From: Viscum album
Lineage: Eukaryota; Streptophyta; Magnoliopsida; Santalales; Viscaceae
Assembly: GCA_963277665.1 (NCBI GenBank)
Contig: OY728165.1
Location: 1,761,578,772 to 1,761,642,771 of the forward strand
Length of the DNA: 64,000 bases
Direction: 5' to 3'
In this document: piece after piece, positions 1 through 11,341 of the stretch
Numbering within the stretch: the stretch's first letter is position 1
How the letters are laid out: every line of letters starts with the position of its first letter
The notes under the pieces: model-generated
The model's database searches: none
Told to the model about the DNA's origin: nothing
The model's input: only the letters and a program-made list of their open reading frames with translations
Position numbers and translations under genes: made by a program

Positions 1-672
1 TGTGGTACATCTACCTTCATGGTTTTACCTTTGTGGTATACTTCCCTCATGTGTGAGATGAGTATATATTGATGAATTGAGTAAATGTATTGGCATATAA
101 CTATGTATTGTTGATGACTATTGCTTTGTGCTTTGAGATTGAGGTATTGCTATGTGGTTTGTCCTGTGTGGATTTTGGAAGACCTTCTGGGGTCTAGGGG
201 TCCGTACTGAGTAATGGTTTTTCCACCCCTGCATGGGTAATGCTCACAGCTTACCGTGTCTTTTGTAGAAGATAGATATCATTGATCAAGGATGGGTGTA
301 CCAGGACTAGAGGAAGATCAAAGATAGACCTTAGACGAGGAATACTATAGTGAAGATCATTCAAGAGATGTGCCTACCCATTAGGTAGGATCCTTGGTGG
401 GTGTTCACTGGAGATGTTTTCAGTTTAACTTGTACATTCCAGTTGGACTTTTATTCTGGCCTTTTTACTTACTATACACACCTAGTTTACTATATAGATT
501 TCATTATTCTGGTGTTTTGTTGTGGGATTTATTTGTTTTAGTTTACAGGTTAAAGGGAAATGTCTTCCCAGTTTTAGGGATAAGCCTTTCCAGTGCTAGT
601 CTGTAGCCCCTGGCCTATGAAAGGTGGGCTTGGGGTAGTCACGACACATGCCCCTGGGGATAGTTTGTGTCA
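1..672 (+). mobile_element. Element A 5' LTR (3' part only; left end lies outside the window)
   Basis: This stretch is co-linear over its whole length with 18679-19351, the end of the 3' LTR. Both copies share the 'cttccctca.gtgtga' block, the 'gaccttctggggtct' block and the 'cccctgggga' block near the end. It ends in CA at 671-672 and is followed after 3 nt by a primer site, which fixes the orientation as +. The reading frame at 394-606 lies inside the LTR and is not a gene. A motif of the form 'gggtaatgctcac.agctta' near 236 resembles the 'actgag...gagctc' block of the Element C LTRs. Confidence 0.9.
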
Positions 673-675
673 AAT

Positions 676-687
676 TGGTATAATAGG
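676..687 (+). other. Element A primer binding site (initiator Met tRNA type)
   Basis: TGGTATAATAGG matches the plant initiator-Met primer site TGGTATCAGAGC at 9 of 12 positions. It lies 3 nt after the LTR end, as usual for Tekay/Del-type Ty3/gypsy elements. Confidence 0.85.
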
Positions 688-1159
688 AGTCAGTTCTACC
701 AAAGAACTTGGTATCTAATTTTTGATGCGGCAATTGTGTTATGTGTTATGGGTGTGGTTATCAGTTTGGGAAATCCAGTGGCTGTGCGGCGGAAGACATA
801 TCCACACACTATTACCCTATCTTCTGATTTCTGACTTAGAGCTCAAAAAAACTAATAGCGTGTGTGCTTTTGAAAAAATTTCTTTGTAATCACATTAGTC
901 AGCTCACTAGGTATAACTTGATTACCATGTTGCACTAGTTACTTATATGGATTCCTCCACACATATAGCCTTCCAAGGTTCTAGGTAGAGTATAAGGTTA
1001 TAGCCCGCCGAGTGATGAGGCTTTGGTGCAAGGCCCCCTTACGGTAGTTGTACCATAGGGTGATGTACCAGCAGCACCACTACCCATTGGGAAGCCGAGG
1101 CCACAATCCCCATCAGAAGTTGGTGCACGCCAATAAAGGGAATTTCACAAGTTTCAGTG
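688..1159 (+). other. Element A leader / untranslated region
   Basis: This is the sequence between the primer site and the first recognisable gag peptide. No open frame or other feature is visible. The start codon of gag cannot be fixed because the frame is broken here. Confidence 0.5.
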
Positions 1160-1900
1160 CTAGAGGCATCTGAGGATATGGGGGGATACAGATCCAGAGG
1201 TGGTTGAGGACTGGCTGGAGGCCGTGGTTAGTGTTTTTCAATTGGTAGGGACACCAGCTGATCTCATGGTGATCATTGTGCTGGCCTTATTCAGGCAGCA
1301 GCAGGTAGATGGTGGAGCTTGATGCTCTAGGTTCACATCGAGGTGACTCTCATCTAGGTGGACATCGAGAGCCTTTTCAGGGCAAAGTTCATCCCAATGA
1401 CCCTACTCTCAATGAATATACAAGAGCTTCTCCACTGAAAGCAGGGCATCATGACTATGGCTCATTATTCAGCGAGGTTCACCAACCTCTCGTGCTACTC
1501 AAATAACATGGTGTGGGACCCATTAATTATGTCAGGGATCATCGACCTTTGTCTCATAAAAGATATTAGAGCTTCAATGATTTCTATCATTATCTCGAGG
1601 AAGGCATGATGTTAAAGAGAGAACTCCTAGTGGATAACTTCCCTGCTGAGCATTTAACAGCAACGAGACCCACCATTGGACGTCACATAGATGATTCATC
1701 GGAAACTTCCAGCAGACAGAGGATGTAGAGGTCCAAAAGGAATATACCTATAGGTGGAAAACCGCATGATACAAGGTTGGTTGTGCAAGATTCTCGTGAC
1801 AGAGCAGGATAGGCTAGGAGAAGACATTGTTACTTGTGTGTCGAGAAGGGTCACATGGCTCATGACTACCTGACCCACAGTACAGACGGCTGGAATACAG
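1160..1900 (+). pseudogene. gag: Element A gag (capsid/nucleocapsid), broken
   Basis: Gag would form the cytoplasmic virus-like particle. Around 1190-1310 a frame reads DPEVVEDWLEAVVSVFQLVG, the usual start of the plant Ty3 retrotransposon gag domain. After a frame change, 1440-1500 reads QGIMTMAHYSARFTNLSCYS, matching the 'tvaeYsarFteLsry' segment of the same domain. A zinc knuckle follows at 1828-1872 (CYLCVEKGHMAHDY). Its pattern is C-x2-C-x4-H-x4 with the last Cys changed to Tyr. Several stops and at least two frameshifts break the frame. The frame at 1309-1506 is a fragment of the domain in a shifted reading. The assignment is firm but the ends are approximate. Confidence 0.8.
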
Positions 1901-2049
1901 TCGAAGGACCGCCAGGGTTGGGTTTTAGATAAGATTCAGGAGGTCCGTAGTAAGGAGACGGATGTGGAGGAGGGGTTGGTCGTGCAATAGGTGGTGGTCA
2001 GCGATACAAGGTTCTACCGTCGCCACCACCAGTTGGTCCACCATGACCA

Positions 2050-2530
2050 TAGGGAGTGGGTGGACAGGGACGAGCACAGTTCCAGGTAGCTAAGCCCTGT
2101 GACCACAATTCTCTAGAGATTATTATAGGTATGATCTGTGTCTACTCCACCTTATCATATGTACTTCTAGACACATGTATGAGTCACTATTTTACCGCCA
2201 TAGCCCTCGTTCTGATCATAGAGATTTTTGTGGAGATGTTGGCTAGATCCTTAAGGCAGGATACTCATATGGGAGAGGATTCAATGATTACACACTGGTT
2301 CTGGTAGTGTGAGATTTCCTTAGGAGGCGAGAGCATAGGTTGGGACCTTCTAGTAGTGGCATCAAGGCCTTACGACATTATATTGGGTATTAATTGGTTA
2401 TTTACATTCCATGCTCGGATCGATTGTATTTGGAACAAAGTGAGGTGGGTCCACAAGGATGGGACTAGGCATTCCATCAATGGGGAGAAAGGAACCTTTT
2501 TGGCATAGGATGGACTTACCTGGAGGAGGG
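2050..2530 (+). pseudogene. pol (PR): Element A aspartic protease region, broken
   Basis: The frame from 2056 reads ...MICVYSTLSYVLLDTCMSHYF, the retropepsin segment in which plant Ty3 elements have D-S-G-A-S-H. Here the motif is D-T-C-M-S-H (near 2169), so the catalytic Gly is lost. MLARSLRQDTHMGEDS follows as expected. After a frame change, 2370-2480 carries YDIILGINWLFTFHARIDC, the second conserved protease segment (family: iLGMDWL). This enzyme would cut the gag-pol polyprotein. The match is clear, but stops and the DTC change make it dead. Confidence 0.85.
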
Positions 2531-2579
2531 TGCACCTGATAACACATTAGTTGGATAGAATTTTCCTCATAGAGGTTGA

Positions 2580-3475
2580 TGTTGATAGTCCGAGCTATCT
2601 TGTAGTGGTGGACCAGTACGCAGATGTATTCCCAAATTAGGTTCTAGGTCCACCGTCTCCTGGAGTGGTGGACTTTTATATCGACTTTTACCCTGGGACA
2701 TCATCGATATCTACACCAGCATATCATATTTCTCCCTCAGGTCTTCGAGAGCTGCGAGTTCAGCTGGAGGACTTGCAGAGCAACGAGTTCATTAGGCCCA
2801 GTGGTTCTCCTTGGGTAGCCTCGATTTTTTCTGCCAAGAATGTGGATGGGAGTTTGAGACACTGTGTGGACTATCGGTTCCTAAACCATTTTACCGTGAA
2901 TAAAAAATACCCACTCATGAGGATTGACTATCTCTTTGATAAGTGGAAAGGAGCATTGTGGTTTTCAACGATAGACCGCAGATATTCCTATCACCAGCTC
3001 AGGGTATGAGATGTGGATATGCATAAGGCGTCCTTTAGAAGTTGGTATAGACACTATGAGTTCATGGTTATGACATTGTGGGTGACCAACACCCCATATT
3101 TGTTTATGGGACACATGAATAGGATCTTCCAACCATGCCTCGATCACATTGTAGTATTCTTCATCGATGAAATATTGATATTCACAGCGATGAAGGAGGA
3201 TCATGCCTATCATCACTAGATAGTTCTAGACACATTCAGAGAGTACCAACATTATGGTAAGCGCTCTATGTGTCAGTTATGGATCCATGAAGATCACTTC
3301 CCAGGACACATCATCTAAGAGGATTGAGTTTAGGTGGATCCAATGATGGTTGACAATGTGTTTTATTAGAAGCCACCAAAGAATGTGACGTAAGTGCCGA
3401 GTTTCCTGGGGTTGGCAGGTTACTACCAGAGTTTTGTGCCTACTCTTCCATATTTTCATCATCCTTATCAATTAT
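2580..3475 (+). pseudogene. pol (RT): Element A reverse transcriptase, broken
   Basis: An open stretch at 2665-3009 carries the Ty3 RT N-terminal block: 'PGTSSISTPAYHISPSGLRE', then GSPWVASIFSAKN, HCVDYRFLN and STIDRRYSYHQLRV. It continues in frame through a single TGA (from CGA, Arg) to 3219, with RHYEFMVMTLWVTNTPYLFM and VVFFIDEILIF. The catalytic F/Y-x-D-D box reads F-I-D-E (near 3161), so the second Asp is lost. The thumb segment FLGLAGYYQSF lies near 3400-3432. This would be the RNA-dependent DNA polymerase of the element. The domain is one of the best preserved of Element A, but it is inactive. Confidence 0.92.
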
Positions 3476-4109
3476 AATTAATAATGGAAAACCCTTCATG
3501 TGTTCGGATGGATGCCATTGTAGTTTCCAAAAGATGAGGCAGAGACTAATGCATCCCCCCATCAGGAGGTTACCAGAGAAGGGATTGGGTATGTAGTCTA
3601 CTGCGAAGCGTCTGGGAGTGGGAATTGATTTGTCCTGATGCGGGAGTGAGAAGTGATCATGTATGGTTCTCGACAGCAAATACAACATGAGAAGAACTAT
3701 GTTACCAATGACCTGGAATTAGCAGTAGTGGTATTCGCCATGAAGATATGGTGACATTACTTTATGATCAAACATTTCACAGTCTACTCTGATCAAAATA
3801 GTGTCAGGTTTATCTACTCATAGATGGACCAGAACTGGAGACAACAATGTTGGTTAGGGTTCCTCCATGACTATAACATTGAGATAGTATATACTCTTGG
3901 GATGGGGAACATAGTAGAAGATGCACTCAGCAGGAGAACTGGAATACAATTACTATGTGAGGAGACAGAGTAGCTATATGCTTTCCAGATATCCAATGTG
4001 TACCGAGATGGAGCAGCTTATCTTCAGTCTCTGACCGTCACTCCCCATCTCCTCCAGCGTGTCAGAGAGGTGCAACTTGGGGACACTGACTGCAAGGCTC
4101 GAAATGCTC
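3476..4109 (+). pseudogene. pol (RH): Element A RNase H domain and linker, broken
   Basis: From about 3620 the frame carries [20 protein letters not shown], then [46 protein letters not shown] and VEDALSRRTG. These are the successive conserved blocks of Ty3 RNase H (family: 'YgSRqLkpHEknYpthDLELaavvfALK' and 'vvaDALSRR'). The final catalytic Asp in DALSRR is kept. The linker to integrase (4000-4109) reads YLQSLTVTPHLLQRVREVQL. Isolated stops from CAG, TGG and CAA codons break the frame. Confidence 0.88.
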
Positions 4110-5010
4110 AGATAACCACAAGATAATAAACTGATGAAAATTTTGAAGGTGGGGAGAATGTAATCCTGTTCAATGGACGTACAATGGTACCTGTGGCACA
4201 TAGAGAGGTAGTTATGGGGGAGTTACATACAACCCCTCTAGCAATACATCTATGAGTGTAGATCATGTACCAGGACCTCTGGTGTCTGTAGTAGTGGATA
4301 TGAATGAACAAATAAGTGGAAGAGTTTATCTCATAGTGCCTCACTTATCAGAAAGTGAAGGTAGAGCATCTGGTTCCAGTAGGCATAGTTTAGCCACTAG
4401 AGGTGCCAGTGTGGAAGTGAAATGGTATTTCAAGGGACTTTGTGATAGGACATCCATGCACGTATAGGGGTCATGATTCTCTCTGGGTGATCATTCACCA
4501 ACACACCCTATCATCCCACTTACTACCTATCAGAGAGAAGGGATCAGTAGAGGGATTGGGACGCCTCTATGTGCAAGAGATTCTACATCTTCAATGGATG
4601 CCATCTATGATTGTCTCTGTTCGTGATTCATGTTTTACTTCCCGGCTATGGAAGGGGTTGTAGGTGGAGTTCAGGACACACCTTCGGTTGAGCATCACCT
4701 TCCATCCTTAGATGGATTTTCAGATAGAGCGGACCATCCATACCCTCAAGGACATGTTGTGTCCTTGCGTCATATATTTTGGTAGCAGTTGGGAGGAACA
4801 CATTCCCTTATTGGAGTTCGCATACAAAAAATATTATCAGTTCAATATAGGTATGCCACTATTTGAGGCATTGTATGATCGACCATATAGATCACCGCTG
4901 TGCTGGATTGACCCATGGGAGTCAGCACTCATGGGACCGATGATGGTACGGGATACCACAGAGAATGTGTTGGTCACACAGGAAAAGATGAAGACTAAAC
5001 AGAGAAGGAA
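4110..5010 (+). pseudogene. pol (IN): Element A integrase, broken
   Basis: The N-terminal arm reads NGRTMVPVAHREVVMGELHT (near 4170-4240). A remnant of the zinc-binding region ends in YQKVKVEH near 4370. The core begins WKWNGISRDFVIGH near 4415-4450 and keeps the first catalytic Asp. The second catalytic Asp lies in the family motif S-D-R-D; here it reads S-V-R-D (near 4618), so it is lost. The open stretch 4712-5029 carries ERTIHTLKDMLCPCVIYFGS, the SIGM-type block NIGMPLFEALYDRPYRSPLC and the link to the C-terminal domain. Integrase would insert the cDNA into the host genome. The sequence also contains an exact copy of the PPT/LTR junction at 4146-4163. Confidence 0.9.
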
Positions 5011-5475
5011 TAAGTCTTATACTGAATGAAGACATAGATCTCTTGTGTTCGAGGATGGTGACCATGTCTTCCTATGGGTTTCACCTTGACGAGGTTTGTG
5101 AAGATTTGGCATGTGCAATAAGTTATATCCATGGTTAATAGTCCCCTTTCAGGTCAGTAGTAGATTTGGTGAGGTTGAATAATTCTTACCTCTTTCCCCT
5201 CAGTTTCACAGGGTACACGACATTTTCCACGTATTCTAAATGATGAGATACGTACATGATTCTTCACAAATCATTGACTGTAGCGAGCTGGACATCGATG
5301 ATGGGATGAAATTTTTGGAGGTTCCAATAGATATTGATGATCGACAGGAGTGAGTCATTTGTGGGTGGTTGACACCTCTATTGTGCGTTTGTTGGAAGCA
5401 CATAAACATCCAGAAGAGCACATATGAGCTAGAGGCTTAGTATCATACTCTGTACCCCCACTTGTTTGCCTAGAT
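5011..5475 (+). pseudogene. pol (IN C-term): Element A integrase C-terminal region and chromodomain-like tail, broken
   Basis: Frames here carry 'VFEDGDHVFLWVSP' (family: FevGDhVfLkvSP) near 5046-5085. The tail near 5280-5475 reads CSELDIDDGMKFLEVPIDI, WKHINIQKSTYELEA and LYPHLFA. In Tekay/Del-type chromoviruses the tail has the form 'evPvrIldrqeqvLR...VrW.hh..eeaTwE.e'. It is thought to steer integration to heterochromatin, which fits the nest seen here. The pol frame ends near 5475, about 30 nt before the polypurine tract. Confidence 0.8.
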
Positions 5476-5505
5476 TATGTTGTGGCTTTCAGGGATGCAA
5501 ACCCT

Positions 5506-5518
5506 AAGGTGGGGAGAA
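5506..5518 (+). other. Element A polypurine tract
   Basis: AAGGTGGGGAGAA lies directly before TGTAA, the start of the 3' LTR. It is the plus-strand primer site. The form is typical for plant Ty3 chromoviruses. Confidence 0.9.
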
Positions 5519-5879
5519 TGTAAAGACCTTGATTTTCAATGTAATTATTAAATAATATAGATATATTAATAATCAATGAAATTTGACGGTGTAGGATTCC
5601 AATGCCCGATGTGCCCAAAATAAATATATAATTTTTTTCAGGTACGTTCAGTGAATGCATGAGCTATGTTTTGAACATTTTTAATCGATCCATAGAATTG
5701 AAACTTGAGGACACAATTGAACTCATGGTGCTGATCTTCGCTTAAGGAGACCATCACCTTGACCGAAGTATGCCAAAGGTGGAAGTTATTTTTTCAGTAT
5801 TTTCTTGGGAAGATAAAAAATGAACAAATTTTTAATTTTTTTCATGAAACATAATTTTTGAATCATGATGGTGGGGACC
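5519..5879 (+). mobile_element. Element A 3' LTR, left part (split by Element D)
   Basis: The LTR starts TGTAAAGACC right after the polypurine tract. At 5880 it is interrupted by Element D. It resumes after the second copy of the target duplication at 16703. The matching start of the 5' LTR lies outside the window, so this part has no second copy to compare. Confidence 0.85.
5875..5879 (+). repeat. Target site duplication of Element D, left copy
   Basis: GGACC precedes the TG end of Element D. The right copy is GGATC at 16698-16702. They match 4 of 5, the difference being a C-to-T transition. Confidence 0.75.
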
Positions 5880-7412
5880 TGGCTCATGCTTGTCGTGGGG
5901 CATGGACAAAAACAAATATATTTTTTCTAGTGTAGCACAAGGGCTGACCAGGGTCGTCTATCTTGAAGAGGCTTTATGTTTGGTTCAATTACTTTATCCT
6001 ATATCACCTAAACTATCTCTTTATGTTGTTTTTATTTTCTAATGAAAAATATGACAATATTTTAGTTTTTTATATGAAAAATCTAAACTATCATGCAATG
6101 AAAACAGAATGAGTTAATGATGAAAGATCATGGTTTGGGGTTTAGTCTTAGTTTCAATCATTTTTCTATTTTATATGTTGATTTTAGTCTGATAATCCAA
6201 ACATGAAATCTCACGTTAGTATCACTACTCTTTTCCAGAATAGAAATAGTTTATGTTACATTTCATTGGGGGTCGTCAGCCAATCAGGGACCCTCGTCTC
6301 ACCAAAGCATACTACTCAAATCTAACACAAACTGAAAATAAACATTAAATAAAATTGAATAACATCACGACCTCACCCCGAGCCAATACTCATGATTATA
6401 TTCTCATTTCTGAGAGTATGAGTCTACTTGGTGGAGTGTGTGGAAGAAGATAGAGACATAGAGAGAGTGAATGATGAAGAAAAATGGATGGAGAAACACA
6501 AATTCATGGATTAATAAAAATAAAATTTGAATAACAATTTAAAATAAAATTAAATAAAATTAAAGTAAAAATAAAAATAAAAAATAAATGATGGATTAAT
6601 AGAGGTTTAATAGTGGCATGTTCCCTAGTATGATCTCTCCATGGCTTTGGTTGTCAAGCTTATTGCATTGGAAGTAAGGGAGGCCCTCCTTTGAAGGTAG
6701 AGGTCTTCATCCGAATGGTTCCATGTGGATGACCATGTAAATGACTTTTTTTTGCATTACATACTTCATAAAAGATGTTAATAAATGTTTTGGTTGTCTC
6801 CTTTTAAAATATCAATGATGTTAGAAAATGTATCTAGGAGTTATGGAATTTTCATTGAATAGGTTTTTTTTCTAGCCGAACATTCCGGGAAGCTTCCAAT
6901 AAATGTATAATGTCCAATATCCACATTAATGGATTCAAAACACCATGTAATATAATGAGTGTGCCCGCCTATGAGTCATATTCCTTATCCTAGTAGAATC
7001 GCTGAAATCGTAGCCGTGGAGACCGAATTGTGCATCTGTTATGGTGGTGGGGTCCACACTGTCCGCCCAAAAACAAGTCCAACATCAAATTATAGTTAGA
7101 CCATTTAGATGGTCGTATTAGCTCCTAGTCTAGAAGAAAAATTCGGAGGAAATACAATCAGGATTCTAGAAACAAATTTATCACAATTTTTGGACATATA
7201 TTTTACGAGAATTGACAAAAATACCATTGTGGTTAAAATCGTTCCAGAAATCCAAAATTATACACTTATCACAATTTTTTTCATTTTAATTATAAAAGTG
7301 AAATTACCCATTATTTTAATAAAACAATTAAATAAATGGGGTATATCATTTATAAACAGTAAAAAATACTCACTATTTGATAAAAAAATATGCATGTAAA
7401 TTTTCTCTGTCA
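5880..7412 (-). mobile_element. Element D LTR 1 (3' LTR of the dimer)
   Basis: TGGCTCATGC opens it and CTCTGTCA closes it. It aligns from end to end with 10526-12051 and 15166-16697. Shared blocks are 'ctagtgtagcac', 'gataatccaaacatgaaatctcac' (20 nt of it exact in all copies) and 'aaattttctc.gtca'. The TATA box seen in the other two copies is changed here to TTTGAAG (6690-6696). Confidence 0.88.
6454..6480 (-). repeat. GA-rich tract in LTR 1 of Element D
   Basis: A purine run of gaga/gata type, equal to those at 11090-11130 and 15730-15763. On the element's own strand it is a CT-rich run downstream of the TATA position, probably 5' untranslated sequence. Confidence 0.5.
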
Positions 7413-7427
7413 AATACCCCCACACAT
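7413..7427 (-). other. Element D polypurine tract, unit 1
   Basis: On the minus strand the sequence before the LTR reads TGTGTGGGGGTATT. The same block stands at 12052-12066 in unit 2. It is the plus-strand primer site of the element. Confidence 0.75.
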
Positions 7428-9285
7428 AAACCATGCATGTCCTCAAGCATAAAATATAATCATGGAAATCAGAGGACACCAATGTTACCAATATTCAAAT
7501 TTCAATGCAATAAAATCAAAAAACATTCAATATGAAATAATACATTCAAAAACATGAATAAAATATCAATTTAAATTCCTAATTATCAAAGAAACAAATA
7601 TTTCACACATTTTACTTCCCCCTTTGAAAATTGATTGAACTTCTCCTTTCATTCATTCATGCTCCTTGATTCATTTTTCATAAACATGCCAAGTCATGAT
7701 TACCTAATTTTTAATTATATTCCTCTTATCACTCATAATAAATTTAAAGTATATTTATTCTTATATTAGGATAACATGATTCTTATACATAATCATGTAA
7801 ATGAACTATTATCTCTACATTGTAAATACAAAAGACACATAAAATCATAAGGACTTTCCTCAAATGTGCATATGACACTAAGGCTTATTCTTGGTAGTAT
7901 TTGATGCATTAAAATTTAAGGATCAAGGAGGAGGTTAATATCTGAAGTACAGTGCATGATATTAAAAGTAAAAGTTTATTGAAATTCTCCCCTTCAAAGT
8001 AGAAACACCCACTTCCCAAAACTCAAAGAAAAGGTTTTGTTCAAATTATGCATAATGAATGATTTGAGCACCCTCTTGATAATTTTTTTTATGTTGTGCT
8101 TTTTTTTCATCTTATTAATTTTATTATTAGATCGAACCTCACATGAATCACCTATCCACATACGATCATAAGATCCTCAGTCTGGAAAATGGTGATTTTT
8201 GGTTCTCCCAAATCAAAACCCATTTTTCTATTTTCATTGATCATTTTTTTCATTTTTTTCATTTTTTTAATTCAATATGGGTAATTAATAGAGTATAAAA
8301 AATTATTTCCCAACCTTTTACAATTCCCACAATAACACCCATGCCCATCTTCTTTACAATGTGTATCATCCCATCCAACATGATTCCATTTACCCCCACA
8401 CTTCAACATTAAAATACCAAAATAAATACCATGAGTAGGGTAGAAATGGATAAAAATGGATTGAAAAATGGATCATCCCTATAAAGGTCATTCATGGTCT
8501 CTATGGGTTAAAATAAGTATTAATATAAATCTAGTCTTTTAAGGATAATTCGGTTTTCAATGGATGACTCAATCATTTTAAATGTGTTTTTTTATATTCA
8601 TAAAATTGAAAAGTTTCAACACCAGTTCTAGTCAGTTGCATGTCCCAAGATCACTCAATAACTATACTCAATAATTAATAGGAGGTACATGGTCTAGAAA
8701 TCCTCTCAGGATTGATAAATATAACATTGGAGAATCACTCATGGAATGACTAATATTAACAAATCAAGACACATAAATTTCAGAAATTCTAAGCATGAAA
8801 TATGGCAAGGAATTTTCATTTACATGAATATATTAATTCTATCAAATAACGAGTCATTAATTCTATATCCATGATTCATTTTAGAAATTCAATTCTTCAT
8901 TTCAATCATTTAATAATATCAACATTTAAATCTAAAACATTAAGTCATTGGGTTCCTAAGAAACTCATGTCTCCTACATATGTCCAGTAAAACAAGAATT
9001 CATGTGTGGTCATGCAATATTATCTTCAAAGATCAAAACATGCTTTGGACCAAAATGTGGAGAGTTTAAAAGATAAAACAAAAAAATAGAACTCTCTTTT
9101 TCCATGAAACTTGGTCTTTCCCCTCCATTATCTTAAGCTTCCTTATAGCATCATGATCCTAAAAACGAAAATCACTCAATGAATCACAATAACTATTTCA
9201 TTTATGCTCAAAAAAATTTGAAGGAGGGGGATGCATCCTATACTACGTCCTACAAAATGAAAATAAATATTTAGAAAGCATGTAA
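7428..9285 (-). other. Element D unit 1, non-coding 3' internal region
   Basis: It is AT-rich sequence co-linear with 12067-13929 of unit 2. Matching marks are 'aaatttcaatgcaataaaatcaaa', 'ccccctttgaaaattg' and 'tacccccacacttcaacatt'. No open frame is shared by the two copies, so it is probably non-coding and may hold packaging or other cis signals. Confidence 0.6.
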
Positions 9286-10418
9286 TCATAAATTTTGGTA
9301 CGATCCCCCAAGTGGGCCCTGAATTTTCATTGCCTCCAGAGGGTAGTACCAGCTGTTATACATAGTCTGATGGTGGATGAAGCATCATTTATTTGAACCA
9401 CCACATGAGGATTTTCCATGCTTGTTCTTCATCCTTGTTCTTTAGGAATGATCCAAGAACAGAGTACACCATATCACCCCCCTTCACAATAAGAAATATC
9501 ATGAATGGTTGGGGTAGAATGAAGTATAGAACATCATCCTTCATCTTGGTTGCTACTTGTAAAACCTCTTCTTCTCTACCCAGTGGTTTCTCAAGGTATG
9601 CTGCATCAAAAGAATAATCAATTGGAAAGTCAGAGTGTAATTATATTTGAATAAAATTAAAACACGAAGTATCAATATAAATTTTTTCCAAATCAATGTA
9701 GGTAGCTTTTTTAATGGTTTCCTTAGGAAAATCCACCGGCATCTCTTCTTGAACATCCTTCAACAAATATTCAACATGTCCAGGGAGCACCATATGTTCC
9801 TCAACATGCACACATATAGGTTCTTCATCATCCTCCAAGGCATAGCTGAGATTTTATGATTCTATAAAATCATGACCACAAGGTGTGATGTAGAATACAG
9901 ATTCAATGAAATTAGAAGAAATAGAGTCAAATAATGGTTCCACCCCCTGATTCGGATCAGCATCAATCTCTATATTAGTGGTAAGTCCACCGTGGTGTAG
10001 ACTCTATGAGGATGGAGGCCGATAGTTAGGCTCTCCATCTTGACATCAAATTACACCGCTTGGGTGGTTTCTTTCTTTAGTGGTACTGGATCTTCATATT
10101 TGTATTGCATAGGGAGATCAGGTAATTCCTCACACATAATCAAGAATTCATCCAATATTTTCTAATATCCTACTTGTGGCTCAGTAGGAATTTCATCATC
10201 CTTTTCCACCCCATGTTCATGATCCAGTCAGGTTTGGGATGCTCCATTAATGAAAAAACATAGTCAAATGCTCTTTTAGATTTTCTCGTCAGTTGTTCAA
10301 TGTTTTATCTATGTTCTTTCTCCTGAGCCCTTCTAAAATATTCTTCTTCTTCTTGTTGTGGCTGCACCAGTGAGTAATTTTCAGTCCATGCTGAATAATA
10401 ATCATTTGAATTCATCAT
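9286..10418 (-). pseudogene. Element D unit 1 ORF, unknown protein, broken
   Basis: I do not recognise the family. Tandem ATG codons at 10418/10415 (minus strand) give MNSNDYYSAWTENYSLVQPQ, followed by an acidic run and a Gln/Glu-rich segment. The middle, 9641-9838, reads MEDDEEPICVHVEEHMVLPG and then YLLKDVQEEMPVDFPKETIK. Further on it reads AAYLEKPLGREEEVLQVATK and LPQPFMIFLIVKGGDMVYSV. The last part is GPLGGSYQNL and a stop at 9286-9288. The length is about 370 codons with several stops and frameshifts. Unit 2 carries the same protein (13930-15047), which shows that the frame was once real. It has no zinc knuckle, DSG or YxDD motif. A gag-like structural role is possible but unproven. Confidence 0.65.
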
Positions 10419-10503
10419 GGAAATATTTTTTTAAATTTTATTAAAATAAATTAAATCTAACTATGATGTGAAAAAAGAAAAAGTAAATTAATAAAGGATT
10501 GGC

Positions 10504-10521
10504 TCCCTGGTAATGGTTCCA
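10504..10521 (-). other. Element D primer binding site, unit 1 (Asp tRNA type)
   Basis: On the minus strand TGGAACCATTACCAGGGA follows the LTR end after a short A-rich spacer. It matches TGGCGCCGTTGCCGGGGA, the complement of the plant Asp-tRNA 3' end, at 13 of 18 positions. All five differences are to A (four G-to-A, one C-to-A), largely a deamination pattern. Confidence 0.75.
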
Positions 10522-11089
10522 GTTTTGACACACCCCTATCAGGGGGCGTAGACAAGAAAAATTATATTTTTCTTAGTGTAGCACAGTGGAAGACCACGAT
10601 CATCTATCTTGAGGAGCCATCCAGTTTGGATTACTTACATAATTCTATATCAAATAAACCATATCTTTTTTGTTTATATTATCTAATGAAAATGATGACA
10701 ATATTTTTGTGTTTTTTCATATAAAAAATCTAATCTATCATTCAATAAAAACTAAATGAGTTAATGATGAAAGAACTTGGTTTTCGGGTTTAGTCTTATG
10801 TTCAATCATTATTATCATTTATATGTTGATTTTAGTTTGATAATCCAAACATGAAATCTCACGTTTAAATCACTACTCTTTTCCAGAATATAAATTTTTT
10901 ACGTTACATGTCATTGGGTTCCGTCACCCAATTGGGGACATTCACCTCACCAATGCATTCTACTCAAATCTACCACAAACTGAAAATAAACATTTAGAAC
11001 AATTCCAGAACAGTATGAAATCAACCCTAGCCAAGTCTCCTTATTAGCCTTCCATTTATGAAATTATGAGATTACATGGTGGAGTGGGT

Positions 11090-11130
11090 GGAAGAAGATA
11101 GAGATAGAGTGAGAGAGAGTGAGAGAGATG
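11090..11130 (-). repeat. GA-rich tract in LTR 2 of Element D
   Basis: 'gatagagatagagtgagaga' and following purines, about 40 nt. It is the longest of the three equivalent tracts in this element. Confidence 0.55.
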
Positions 11131-11334
11131 ATGAAAAATGGATGGAGAAACACATATGCATGGACTAATAAATCTAATATTTGAATTACAATAGAAAATA
11201 AAACTAAAATAAAAGTAAAAAAAGAAGAAGAAATGAGGTGGTAATAGAGGATCTATTGTGGCTCGTGCCTTGGTAGGATCCCTCCTTGGCTTTTGCAGTC
11301 GAGGTGATGGCTTTGGAAGGAGGGGATGGCCTCC

Positions 11335-11341
11335 TTTTATA
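11335..11341 (-). promoter_or_regulatory. TATA box of Element D LTR 2
   Basis: Minus strand reads CCTATAAAAGGAGGCC, a strong plant-type TATA box. It sits about 710 nt into the LTR, as in LTR 3 (15979-15985). It would drive transcription leftwards through unit 1. Confidence 0.65.
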
